The notes under the pieces were generated by a model. That model saw only the letters and a program-made list of their open reading frames with translations, did no database searches and was not told the DNA's origin. From NCBI GenBank assembly GCA_029266525.1, contig JAQSWQ010000062.1, positions 1 through 32,369 on the forward strand: a stretch of 32,369 bases of DNA, given 5' to 3'. Shown in pieces: positions 15,241 through 23,004 of this stretch. Positions within the stretch are counted from its first letter, which is position 1, and each line of letters opens with the position of its first letter. The stretch is from Microvirga sp. (lineage in GTDB: Bacteria > Pseudomonadota > Alphaproteobacteria > Rhizobiales > Beijerinckiaceae). The position numbers and the translations under genes are program-made.

Positions 15241-16551
15241 ATGTCGTTGTGGGCCGTCCTCGAGGTCGCCATCGGCCTCGCTTTTGTCTATCTGCTGCTC
15301 GCGCTGTTCGCGACGGCCATGCAGGAGCTTGTTGCGACCTGGTTCCGGTTGCGTAGGGACTATCTTTGGAAGGCGCTTTCCGACGCGCTCGGGGGAGCCG
15401 GCAACGAGCTGTTCGAGAAGGTGCTGACGCACCCGTTGATCTCGCCGGGCGTCGCACCCGTCGCCGGCTCCTCGAGCTCGGCGCGGAAGGAGAACGCGCC
15501 CTCCTACATCCCCGCTCGAAACTTCTCGATCGCGGTCCTCGATTTTCTGCGCAAGTTCAACGCCAACCAAACGGCGGGCGACATCAAGAAGGCGATCGCC
15601 GGCCTCCCGGAGGGCGCGGTTCGCACGAGCCTCGAGGCCCTCTACGCCGATGCGGATGAGAACCTCGAAAAGTTCAAGCAGCGCCTGGAGATCTGGTTCG
15701 ACGATGCGATGGACCGGCTGACCGGCGTCTATAAACGGTGGGCCCAGTATTTCGCCTTCGGGTTCGGGGCGGTCGCGGCGGTGCTCTTCAACGTCGACAG
15801 CATCAATGTCGCAAAGACGCTGTGGCTCGACCACAACATGCGGGCGGCGATGACGGCCGCGGCCGAGAGCTACGTCAAGAACAACCCTGCTCCGGCACCG
15901 AACGCCGGCAACCAGCCGCGCGACGCGCGGTCCGGCTCGGCCGGCGCGTCCCCGACTTCTCCTTGTCAGCCCCGCCCGCCCGCGGCGACCTCATCCGGCG
16001 CGCCGGGCGTGACAGACGCGACGAAGGACTTCGAGGAAGCGCGCAGGTGCGCGGAACTCCTCAAGGCTCAGATCGAGCAGCTTCCCCTCCCGCTCGGCTG
16101 GGCCGGGGTCCCTGCGCAACAAAGGCCGGAGTGGCAGAATTACGATGACCTTCAGCGCTTCCAGGCCTATGTCGTTTATGCGCTGCTCGCCCTTCCCGGC
16201 TGGCTGATCACGGCGCTTGCGGTCTCGCTTGGCGCCCCGTTCTGGTTCGACACCCTGAAGACGTTGATCAACATCAGGGGCGCGGGGCCGAAGCCCGAGC
16301 GGTCGCCGGCCACGCGCGCGAACGACCACTTCGCAAGCGGACAGGTCGCGGTCGCGCCGTCGGGTGACGCCACGGGTCAGCGACCCCCGCAGGCTTTCGC
16401 CAAGCTCGGCGTCACCGAGAGCATCCGCGACCTTCTGAGCGTGCGCGCCGAGCGGCTGTCGGAGGCGGGTGAGCGCGGTGCCGCGCCCGCAGCGTCGGTC
16501 ATCGTGGTGCCGCCGACCATGGTGCCACCCGACGACAGGCGGCGGCGCTGA
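15241..16551 (+). CDS. Three-helix membrane protein of unknown function
   Basis: A 436-residue protein starting at the ATG at 15241, preceded by GGGGGGAGGA at a good distance; an in-frame start at 15205 would place 12 charged residues before the first helix. Helix 1 spans residues 5-27, helix 2 about 168-186 and helix 3 about 309-332. Between helices 1 and 2 is a soluble, partly helical region ending in 'WFDDAMDRLTGVYKRWAQY', which looks like a conserved motif. Between helices 2 and 3 is a Pro/Ser/Ala-rich, low-complexity insert (about residues 214-258). After helix 3 comes 'SLGAPFWFDTLKTLINIRGA', another conserved-looking block, then a disordered tail ending in DDRRRR. I have seen this architecture only in proteins of unknown function and assign none. 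Confidence 0.8.
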   Translation: MSLWAVLEVAIGLAFVYLLLALFATAMQELVATWFRLRRDYLWKALSDALGGAGNELFEKVLTHPLISPGVAPVAGSSSSARKENAPSYIPARNFSIAVLDFLRKFNANQTAGDIKKAIAGLPEGAVRTSLEALYADADENLEKFKQRLEIWFDDAMDRLTGVYKRWAQYFAFGFGAVAAVLFNVDSINVAKTLWLDHNMRAAMTAAAESYVKNNPAPAPNAGNQPRDARSGSAGASPTSPCQPRPPAATSSGAPGVTDATKDFEEARRCAELLKAQIEQLPLPLGWAGVPAQQRPEWQNYDDLQRFQAYVVYALLALPGWLITALAVSLGAPFWFDTLKTLINIRGAGPKPERSPATRANDHFASGQVAVAPSGDATGQRPPQAFAKLGVTESIRDLLSVRAERLSEAGERGAAPAASVIVVPPTMVPPDDRRRR

Positions 16552-16653
16552 CGATCCCGCAGCGGCGCGTCGAACGGCGTCGCTGCGGTGAAATCCGGGC
16601 CGGTCGCTCCCATATCAGCCGCGGCGCCTTCGTTGACCGGCGCCGCGGAATAT

Positions 16654-16668
16654 GTCAGCATTGCTGAC
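16654..16668. promoter_or_regulatory. Perfect 15-base palindrome upstream of the IOR gene, possible operator
   Basis: GTCAGCA-T-TGCTGAC is a 7+1+7 dyad lying 63 bases before the ATG of the indolepyruvate oxidoreductase gene and 16 bases after a TTGACC at 16633-16638 that could be a -35 element. Its size and place fit a dimeric repressor or activator site. No -10 element with proper spacing is clear. Confidence 0.4.
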
Positions 16669-16731
16669 TTAAAGACGAGCCGGACCTGAACCGGACGATT
16701 TGGCGTTGATGCCTCGAGGAGGAAACGGCCG

Positions 16732-19700
16732 ATGGCCGATGCTGAGGTCGCTGCCAAGACACCGCTGCGGGACGTCTCCCTCGACGACAAATACGACCTG
16801 ACGAAAGAGCGGGTCTTCATCACCGGCACGCAGGCGATCATCCGCATGCTGCTGATGCAGCGCGAGCGCGACCGCCTCGTCGGGCTGAACACCGCCGGCC
16901 TCGTCTCGGGCTATCGCGGCTCGCCGATCGGCGGGCTCGACCAGAACCTCTGGCGCGCCCGCAAGTGGCTCGAGAAGCACGAGATCGTCTTCCAGCCGGG
17001 GCTCAACGAGGAGCTCGCGGCGACGGCGCTGTGGGGCACGCAGCAGGCGGAGCTTCGCGGCGACGGCAAGTACGACGGCGTCTTCGGCGTCTGGTACGGC
17101 AAGGGTCCGGGCGTCGACCGCACGGGCGACGTCTTCCGCCATGCCAACATGGCCGGCTCGTCGCGATACGGCGGCGTCCTCGCGCTGATGGGCGACGACC
17201 ACACGGCGGAATCGTCCACCGTCGCGCACCAGTCGGAATTCGCCTTCGTCGACGTGATGACCCCGATCCTGAATCCGGCCGGCGTCCAGGAGATGATGGA
17301 TTACGGCCTCTACGGCTTCGCCATGAGCCGCTTCTGCGGCACCTGGACGGCCATGAAATGCGTCAAGGACAACATCGAATCGACCGCTTCGGCCGACGGC
17401 AGCATCGATCGCGTGAAGATCGTGATCCCCGGCGAGGACGAGTTCCGCATGCCGCCCGGCGGGCTCAACATCCGGGTCGGCGACGGCATCCTCGAGCAGG
17501 AGGCGCGGCTCCAGGATTTCAAGCGCGACGCCATGCTCGCCTTCGTGCGGGCGAACAACCTCAACCACATCGTCCTCTCCGGCGGCCGCAACCCGAAGAT
17601 CGGCGTGATCACGGTCGGGAAGTCCTACCTCGACGTCCGGCAGGCCATGGACGAGCTTGGGCTCGACGAGGTCAAGGCGAACGACATGGGCCTGCGGCTC
17701 TATAAAGTTGCCTGCCCTTGGCCGCTGTCGCAGCGAGAACTGGTGGAATTCGCGCAGGGGCTCGACCTCATCATGGTGGTCGAGGAGAAGCGCTCGTTGA
17801 TCGAGGTGCAGGTCCGCGAAGAGCTCTACGGCACCGCGAACCAACCGGTCTGCATCGGCAAGAAGGACGAGCAGGGCAACTGGCTCTTCCCGGTGAAGGG
17901 CGCGCTCGATCTCAACGAGATCGCGATCGCCCTCGGCGAGCGCCTCCTCAAGTACCACAGCAACGACGACCTGCGCGGCCGCGTGTCGCGGCTCAAGCAA
18001 GCGCAGGCGATGCTTGCGGCGACCGGCGACGTCGCGGTGCGGACGCCGCATTTCTGCTCAGGCTGCCCGCACAACACCTCGACCAAGGTGCCGGAAGGCA
18101 TGCGCGCCTATGCGGGGATCGGCTGCCACTTCATGGCGAGCTGGATGGACCGCAACACCGACGGCTTCACCCAGATGGGCGGCGAGGGCGCGAACTGGAT
18201 CGGGGAATCGAACTTCTCCAAGCGCCGCCACGTCTTCCAGAACCTCGGCGACGGCACCTACAACCACTCGGGCTCGCTCGCGCTGCGCTGGGCGATCCAC
18301 ACCAAGACCACCGTCACCTACAAGATCCTGTTCAACGACGCGGTCGCCATGACCGGCGGGCAGAAGCACGAGGGCGGGCTCACCGTCGACATGATCGCCC
18401 GCCAGGTCCGCGCCGAAGGGGTGGAGCGCATCGCGCTCGTCACCGACGAGCCGGAGAAGTATCCGCGTTCGATCCAGTGGCCGTCCGGCATGACGATCCA
18501 CCATCGCGACGACCTCGAGACCGTGCAGCGCGAACTATCCGAGGTGCCGGGCGTCTCGGTCCTGATCTACGACCAGACCTGCGCGGCCGAGAAGCGGCGC
18601 CGCCGCAAGCGCGGCGATTTCCCCGATCCCGACAAGCGCGTCATCATCAACGACCTCGTCTGCGAGGCCTGCGGCGACTGCTCGGTGCAGTCGAACTGCG
18701 TGGCGGTGCAGCCGGTCGAGACCGAGTTCGGCCGCAAGCGCCAGATCGATCAGTCGAACTGCAACAAGGACTTCTCGTGCGTGAAGGGCTTCTGCCCGTC
18801 GTTCGTGACGGTGCATGGGGCGAAGGTGAAGAAGGCCGCGCCGGCCATGGTGGTCACGGACGGCATGGCGTTCGAGGCGCTGCCCGGGCCGGCGGAGCCC
18901 GCCATCGACAAGACCTTCAACATCATCGTCACGGGCGTCGGCGGCACCGGCGTCGTGACCGTCGGCGCGATCCTTGGCATGGCCGCCCATCTGGAGGGCA
19001 AGGGCTGCGGCATGATCGACATGGCCGGCCTCGCCCAGAAGGGCGGCGCGGTCTACAGCCATGTCCGGCTCGCGAAGACCCAGGACGACATCCATGCCAT
19101 CCGCGTGACCGCGGGCGCGGCCGACCTGGTGCTCGGCTGCGACCTCGTGGTGACCGGCAACAAGAAGGTGCTGTCGTCGGTGGCTCCGGGGCGGACCGCC
19201 CTGATGGTGAACACCGCCGAGGTCATGCCCGGAGACTTCACCCGCAATGCCGATTTCTCGCTGCCGGCCGAACGCATCAAGCGGGCGATCAAGGCCGCCG
19301 CCGGGAACGAGGGCGTCGCCTTCGTCGATGCGACCGCGATCGCGGTCGGCGTGCTCGGCAACGCCATCGCGGCCAACATGTTCATGCTCGGCTTCGCCTA
19401 TCAGCACGGACGCGTGCCGCTCTCGCGCGACGCCATCAGGCGGGCGATCGAGCTCAACGGCGAGGCCGTGAAGATGAATCTCGAGGCCTTCGAGTGGGGG
19501 CGTCGCGCCGCCGCCGAGCCAGCCCGGATCGCCGAGCTCGTCGCCCCGGCGAAGGAGCCGACCGCCTCGCGGCATCTCTCCGAGACGCTCGACGAGGTGA
19601 TCGAGCGCCGGGTGGCCTTCCTGACCGACTATCAGAACGCGGCCTATGCCGAGCGCTATCGCGGCCTCGTCGAGCGCGTGCGCGCCGCCGAGGCGAGGAC

Positions 19701-20250
19701 GGTCGCGAATGCGACGGCGTTGACCGAGGCGGTCGCGCGCTCGCTCTTCGCGCTGATGGCCTACAAGGACGAGTACGAGGTCGGCCGGCTCTACACCAAC
19801 GGCCACTTCGCGAAGCAGGTCGCCGCGGCCTTCGAGGGCGAGAACCTGCGCTACGAGTTCCACCTCGCGCCGCCGCTCCTTGCCCGCAAGGACCCCGCGA
19901 CCGGCTTGCCCCGGAAGATGAGCTTCGGTCCGTGGATGCTGAAGGCCTTCGGGCTTCTCGCGAAGCTCAAGGGCCTGCGCGGCACGCCCTTGGACATCTT
20001 CGGCTACACCCACGAGCGCAAGGTCGAGCGCCGGCTGATCGGCGAGTACGAGGCGCTGATCGAGGAGGTCGTCGCCAAGCTCTCGCCGCAGAATCACGCC
20101 CTCGCAGTCGGTCTCGCCAACATCCCGAAGAAGATCCGCGGCTTCGGCCACATCAAGGCGCGCAACCTAGATGCCGCGAAGAAGGAGGAAGCCGATCTCC
20201 TCGCCCGCTTCCGCGCGCCGGAGGCGGCGCTGCCGATCGCGGCGGAGTAG
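16732..20250 (+). CDS. Indolepyruvate ferredoxin oxidoreductase, fused alpha/beta type
   Basis: The 1172-residue protein joins what are separate IorA and IorB subunits in archaea. The N-terminal part carries the thiamine-pyrophosphate fold ('GLVSGYRGSPIGGLDQNLW', 'FQPGLNEELAATALWGTQQA', 'GKGPGVDRTGDV'). A second TPP region starts at His440-Phe-Cys-Ser-Gly-Cys-Pro-His447. An iron-sulfur segment has Cys644, Cys647, Cys650, Cys656 and Cys677, Cys683, Cys688. The gamma-like domain starts at Gly735-Val-Gly-Gly-Thr-Gly740 and contains 'AGLAQKGGAVYSHVRLA'. The enzyme decarboxylates arylpyruvates or related 2-oxo acids to acyl-CoA while reducing ferredoxin. The C-terminal 330 residues form the DUF6537-like tail common in proteobacterial members. 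GAGGAGGAAA precedes the ATG. It is monocistronic and convergent with a binding-protein gene. Confidence 0.93.
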   Translation: MADAEVAAKTPLRDVSLDDKYDLTKERVFITGTQAIIRMLLMQRERDRLVGLNTAGLVSGYRGSPIGGLDQNLWRARKWLEKHEIVFQPGLNEELAATALWGTQQAELRGDGKYDGVFGVWYGKGPGVDRTGDVFRHANMAGSSRYGGVLALMGDDHTAESSTVAHQSEFAFVDVMTPILNPAGVQEMMDYGLYGFAMSRFCGTWTAMKCVKDNIESTASADGSIDRVKIVIPGEDEFRMPPGGLNIRVGDGILEQEARLQDFKRDAMLAFVRANNLNHIVLSGGRNPKIGVITVGKSYLDVRQAMDELGLDEVKANDMGLRLYKVACPWPLSQRELVEFAQGLDLIMVVEEKRSLIEVQVREELYGTANQPVCIGKKDEQGNWLFPVKGALDLNEIAIALGERLLKYHSNDDLRGRVSRLKQAQAMLAATGDVAVRTPHFCSGCPHNTSTKVPEGMRAYAGIGCHFMASWMDRNTDGFTQMGGEGANWIGESNFSKRRHVFQNLGDGTYNHSGSLALRWAIHTKTTVTYKILFNDAVAMTGGQKHEGGLTVDMIARQVRAEGVERIALVTDEPEKYPRSIQWPSGMTIHHRDDLETVQRELSEVPGVSVLIYDQTCAAEKRRRRKRGDFPDPDKRVIINDLVCEACGDCSVQSNCVAVQPVETEFGRKRQIDQSNCNKDFSCVKGFCPSFVTVHGAKVKKAAPAMVVTDGMAFEALPGPAEPAIDKTFNIIVTGVGGTGVVTVGAILGMAAHLEGKGCGMIDMAGLAQKGGAVYSHVRLAKTQDDIHAIRVTAGAADLVLGCDLVVTGNKKVLSSVAPGRTALMVNTAEVMPGDFTRNADFSLPAERIKRAIKAAAGNEGVAFVDATAIAVGVLGNAIAANMFMLGFAYQHGRVPLSRDAIRRAIELNGEAVKMNLEAFEWGRRAAAEPARIAELVAPAKEPTASRHLSETLDEVIERRVAFLTDYQNAAYAERYRGLVERVRAAEARTVANATALTEAVARSLFALMAYKDEYEVGRLYTNGHFAKQVAAAFEGENLRYEFHLAPPLLARKDPATGLPRKMSFGPWMLKAFGLLAKLKGLRGTPLDIFGYTHERKVERRLIGEYEALIEEVVAKLSPQNHALAVGLANIPKKIRGFGHIKARNLDAAKKEEADLLARFRAPEAALPIAAE

Positions 20251-20282
20251 CGCGAAGCTGAACTCTTCGGTTGCGCTGTCTG

Positions 20283-21482
20283 CTACTTGACCAGTTGGCA
20301 ACCGCCCGCGGTGAGCGCGCGGAACGCCTTATCCGCCGGCACGGTGGCCGCGACCTTGAACACGTCCCACTCGCTCTTGGACTCGGCCGGCGTCTTCACC
20401 TGCAAAAGATGCATCGGGTGCATCTTGCGTCCGTCCTCGCGGATGTGGCCCTTGCCGAACAGCGCATCCTCCGTCGGCATCGCCTTCATCGCCGCGACCA
20501 CCGCCCGGCCGTCGAGCGGCGAGCCGACTTTCTCGACCGCCTTGAGATAGTGCAGCGTCCCTGAATAGACGCCCGCCTGCATGTGGTTCGGCATCATCTT
20601 CTTGGGGTGACGCTGCTGGTAACGGGCCGCGAAGGCACGGGTCTCGTCGTTCATGTCCCAGTACATCGCGTTGATGCCGACGAGACCCTGCGCGGTCTGA
20701 AGCCCGAGCGCCGGCACGCTCTGCAGGTCGAAGATCAGTGCAACGACCTTCTGCTTTTCCATCAGCTTGAACTCGGCCGCCTGCTTGATGGTGTTGACCG
20801 TGTCGCCGCCGGCGTTGGCGAGCGCCACGACCTGCGCGCCCGAAGCCTGGGCCTGCAGCAGGAAAGAAGAGTAATCGCTGTTTCCGAGTGGGTGCCGAAC
20901 GGAGCCCACAACCCTGCCGCCGCTCGCCAGCACCTCGTCCGAGGCCTGCTTCTCGAGGTCGTGCCCGAAAGCGTAATCGGCCGTGATGAAGAACCAGGTC
21001 TTGCCGCCCTGGTCGAGGACGCCACGGGCGAGCGCGTGCCCGTTGGCGTAGGTGTCGTAGGTCCAGTGCACCGTGTTCGGCGAGCACTTGGCGCCGGTGA
21101 GGAGCGCGGTGCCGGCCCCGGAGCCGATCACGACCTTGTTCTTCTCGCGCGTGACGTCGGCCACCGCGAGCGCGACCGCCGAGTTGGGCAGGTCGATGAT
21201 CATGTCGACGCCATCGACGTCGTACCACCGGCCGGCGGTCGCGGCGCCGACATCGGCCTTGTTCTGGTGGTCGGCGAAGATGACCTCGGCCTTGCGCTTC
21301 GAGGTCTTGACGAAATCCTCGACCGCCATCTGCGCCGCCAGCACTGAGCCGGGGCCTTGGAAATCGGAGTAGACGCTCGACATGTCGTTCATCACGCCGA
21401 TCCGCGTGACTCCGTTGACCTCGGCCTGAGCCGTGGCGGGCAGCATCGCGGACAGGGCAAGGAGCCGTAGCAGAGCCTTCAT
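20283..21482 (-). CDS. ABC transporter substrate-binding protein, LivJ/LivK (Peripla_BP_6) family
   Basis: A 399-residue periplasmic protein with a Sec signal peptide and likely cleavage after Ala20 (Ala-Gln-Ala). The mature start 'TRIGVMNDMSSVYSDFQGPG' and the blocks 'FADHQNKADVGAATAGRWYD', 'VIGSGAGTALLTG', 'TWFFITADYAFGHDLEKQAS' and 'VGSVRHPLGNSDYSSFLLQA' are typical of type I binding proteins of the branched-chain amino-acid group that often bind aromatic or other carboxylic acids in this bacterial order. GGGGAGGAG precedes the ATG. No permease gene accompanies it; the nearest LIV permease genes (25813-27991) have their own binding protein. It diverges from the FAD hydroxylase gene and ends 32 bases from the convergent IOR gene. 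Confidence 0.93.
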   Translation of the reverse strand: MKALLRLLALSAMLPATAQAEVNGVTRIGVMNDMSSVYSDFQGPGSVLAAQMAVEDFVKTSKRKAEVIFADHQNKADVGAATAGRWYDVDGVDMIIDLPNSAVALAVADVTREKNKVVIGSGAGTALLTGAKCSPNTVHWTYDTYANGHALARGVLDQGGKTWFFITADYAFGHDLEKQASDEVLASGGRVVGSVRHPLGNSDYSSFLLQAQASGAQVVALANAGGDTVNTIKQAAEFKLMEKQKVVALIFDLQSVPALGLQTAQGLVGINAMYWDMNDETRAFAARYQQRHPKKMMPNHMQAGVYSGTLHYLKAVEKVGSPLDGRAVVAAMKAMPTEDALFGKGHIREDGRKMHPMHLLQVKTPAESKSEWDVFKVAATVPADKAFRALTAGGCQLVK

Positions 21483-21588
21483 CTTCTCCTCCCCGGGGCG
21501 TTCTGCGCCGTAGCAGCGAGCGCGAACCCCTCTCGAATCGATCTCCGGTCGCCGGTCGTAAGCCGTTCCTCACGGGCGCGCGATTGAC

Positions 21589-21618
21589 AGCATAGTGACA
21601 GATCGTCGAACTGGACAA
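21589..21618 (-). promoter_or_regulatory. Possible sigma-70-type promoter of the substrate-binding protein gene
   Basis: On the minus strand TTGTCC (21618-21613) is followed after 18 bases by TATGCT (21594-21589). It would start transcription about 100 bases before the ATG. The -10 region lies within a 15-base string also found upstream of the SDR gene at 14357-14371. Prediction by eye only. Confidence 0.4.
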
Positions 21619-21674
21619 CCGCACCTCGCGCCGCTTCGCTGGCGGCCGGGCATTCAGCGAGAGCCGGATCCATC

Positions 21675-22871
21675 ATGGCGGGCACGGGCTCGAGCGCTCT
21701 TCCGACCCTCGTCGCCGGCGGCGGAATCGGCGGGCTCGCGGCGGCGCTCGGGCTCGCGCAGAAGGGCTTTTCGGTTCTGGTGCTGGAGAAGGCGCCCGCG
21801 CTCGGCGAGATCGGCGCCGGCATCCAGCTCGGGCCGAATGCCTTCCATGCCTTCGATTACCTCGGCATCGGCGAGGCGGCACGAGGCATGGCCGTCTACA
21901 TCGACCAGCTCCGGCTCATGGATGCTCTGACGGCCGAGGAGATCACGCATATCGATTTGGGGGAAGCCTTCCGGGCGCGGTTCCGCAACCCGTACGCGGT
22001 CGTGCACCGGGGCGACCTGCACAAGGTCTTCCTTTCAGCCTGCCGCGAACACCCGCGCATCGAGCTCAGGGTGAACAGCGAGGTCGTGACCTACGACCAG
22101 GACGGCTCGACTGTGGAGGTGCGGCTCGCATCGGGCGAGGCCGTCGAAGGGGCTGTTCTGATCGGCGCCGACGGGCTCTGGTCCAACGTGCGCAGGCAGC
22201 TCGTGGCGGATGGTCCGCCACGGGTGTCGGGCCATACCACCTACCGCTCGGTGATCCCGACCGAGCACATGCCGGAGGAGTTGCGCTGGAACGCCGCAAC
22301 CCTCTGGGCCGGGCCGAAGTGCCATATCGTCCATTACCCGCTCTCGGGCTGGAAGCTCTTCAACCTTGTGGTGACCTACCACAACGACGCTCCCCAGCCC
22401 GTCGCCGGCAAGCCGGTCTCGCGCGAGGAGGTGCGCAGCGGCTTCGAGCATGTGCATGAGCGCGCGCGCAAGATCATCGAGCACGGCACCGACTGGAAGC
22501 TCTGGGTGCTATGCGACCGCGACCCGGTCGAGAACTGGGTCGACGGCCGCGTGACGCTCCTCGGCGATGCCGCCCATCCGATGATGCAGTACTTCGCCCA
22601 GGGCGCATGCATGGCCATGGAGGACGCGGTCTGCCTGTCGCACATGATGGCGGCGCAGCGCGACGATCCGGAGCGCGCGCTCGAGCGCTATCGCGCCCGG
22701 CGGGTCGTGCGCACGGCGCGCGTGCAGCTGCAATCGCGGGCTATCGGCGACCACATCTACCACCCGGCGGGAGCGCACGCGGCCGTACGGAACGCGATCA
22801 TGCGCGCCAAGAGCTCGGACGACTATTACGCTCACTTGGCTTGGCTTTACGGCGAGACGGGCGTCGACTGA
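21675..22871 (+). CDS. FAD-dependent aromatic hydroxylase, 3-hydroxybenzoate 6-hydroxylase-like
   Basis: A 398-residue class A flavoprotein monooxygenase. The FAD dinucleotide fold is Gly15-Gly-Gly17-Ile-Gly-Gly20 near the N-terminus. The DG motif is Asp166-Gly167 in 'GADGLWSNVRRQL', and the GD motif is Asp298 in 'VTLLGDAAHPMMQYFAQGAC' followed by 'MAMEDAVCLSHMM'. The Gln-Tyr-Phe-Ala-Gln-Gly segment resembles 3-hydroxybenzoate 6-hydroxylases, which use NADH and O2 to make gentisate; salicylate hydroxylases are close relatives, so the substrate is a guess. It is cytoplasmic. It starts 192 bases from the divergent binding-protein gene and 133 bases ahead of the acyl-CoA synthetase on the same strand. 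No gentisate dioxygenase gene is in the window. Confidence 0.87.
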   Translation: MAGTGSSALPTLVAGGGIGGLAAALGLAQKGFSVLVLEKAPALGEIGAGIQLGPNAFHAFDYLGIGEAARGMAVYIDQLRLMDALTAEEITHIDLGEAFRARFRNPYAVVHRGDLHKVFLSACREHPRIELRVNSEVVTYDQDGSTVEVRLASGEAVEGAVLIGADGLWSNVRRQLVADGPPRVSGHTTYRSVIPTEHMPEELRWNAATLWAGPKCHIVHYPLSGWKLFNLVVTYHNDAPQPVAGKPVSREEVRSGFEHVHERARKIIEHGTDWKLWVLCDRDPVENWVDGRVTLLGDAAHPMMQYFAQGACMAMEDAVCLSHMMAAQRDDPERALERYRARRVVRTARVQLQSRAIGDHIYHPAGAHAAVRNAIMRAKSSDDYYAHLAWLYGETGVD

Positions 22872-22933
22872 AGCCGCGAGCGGCGGCCGCGCCGCGTTGC
22901 CTTCCCCCGTCCGCCATGACACAACAGAAGTGC

Positions 22934-22956
22934 AGCGGACGCAGGCGAGGTCCGCT
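22934..22956 (+). promoter_or_regulatory. Inverted repeat between hydroxylase and acyl-CoA synthetase genes
   Basis: AGCGGAC (22934-22940) pairs perfectly with GTCCGCT (22950-22956) around a nine-base loop. There is no U-run after it, so it is not a standard terminator. It could be an operator or a transcript hairpin; a chance match is possible in DNA this GC-rich. Confidence 0.25.
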
Positions 22957-23004
22957 CTGAGCGCAAGGCTCGCCGACACGCGGCGCATCGCGGGAGGCAC
23001 GGTC

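Noticed and set aside
16557-16588. Hairpin after the unknown membrane-protein gene (CCGCAGCG-G-CGC with GCG-T-CGCTGCGG)
   Set aside because: It has a mismatch and no U-run, so I could not support a terminator call.
17718-20261. An 847-codon plus-strand frame overlapping the IOR gene
   Set aside because: Arg/Ala-rich out-of-frame shadow; the cysteine motifs and Rossmann loop are all in the IOR frame.
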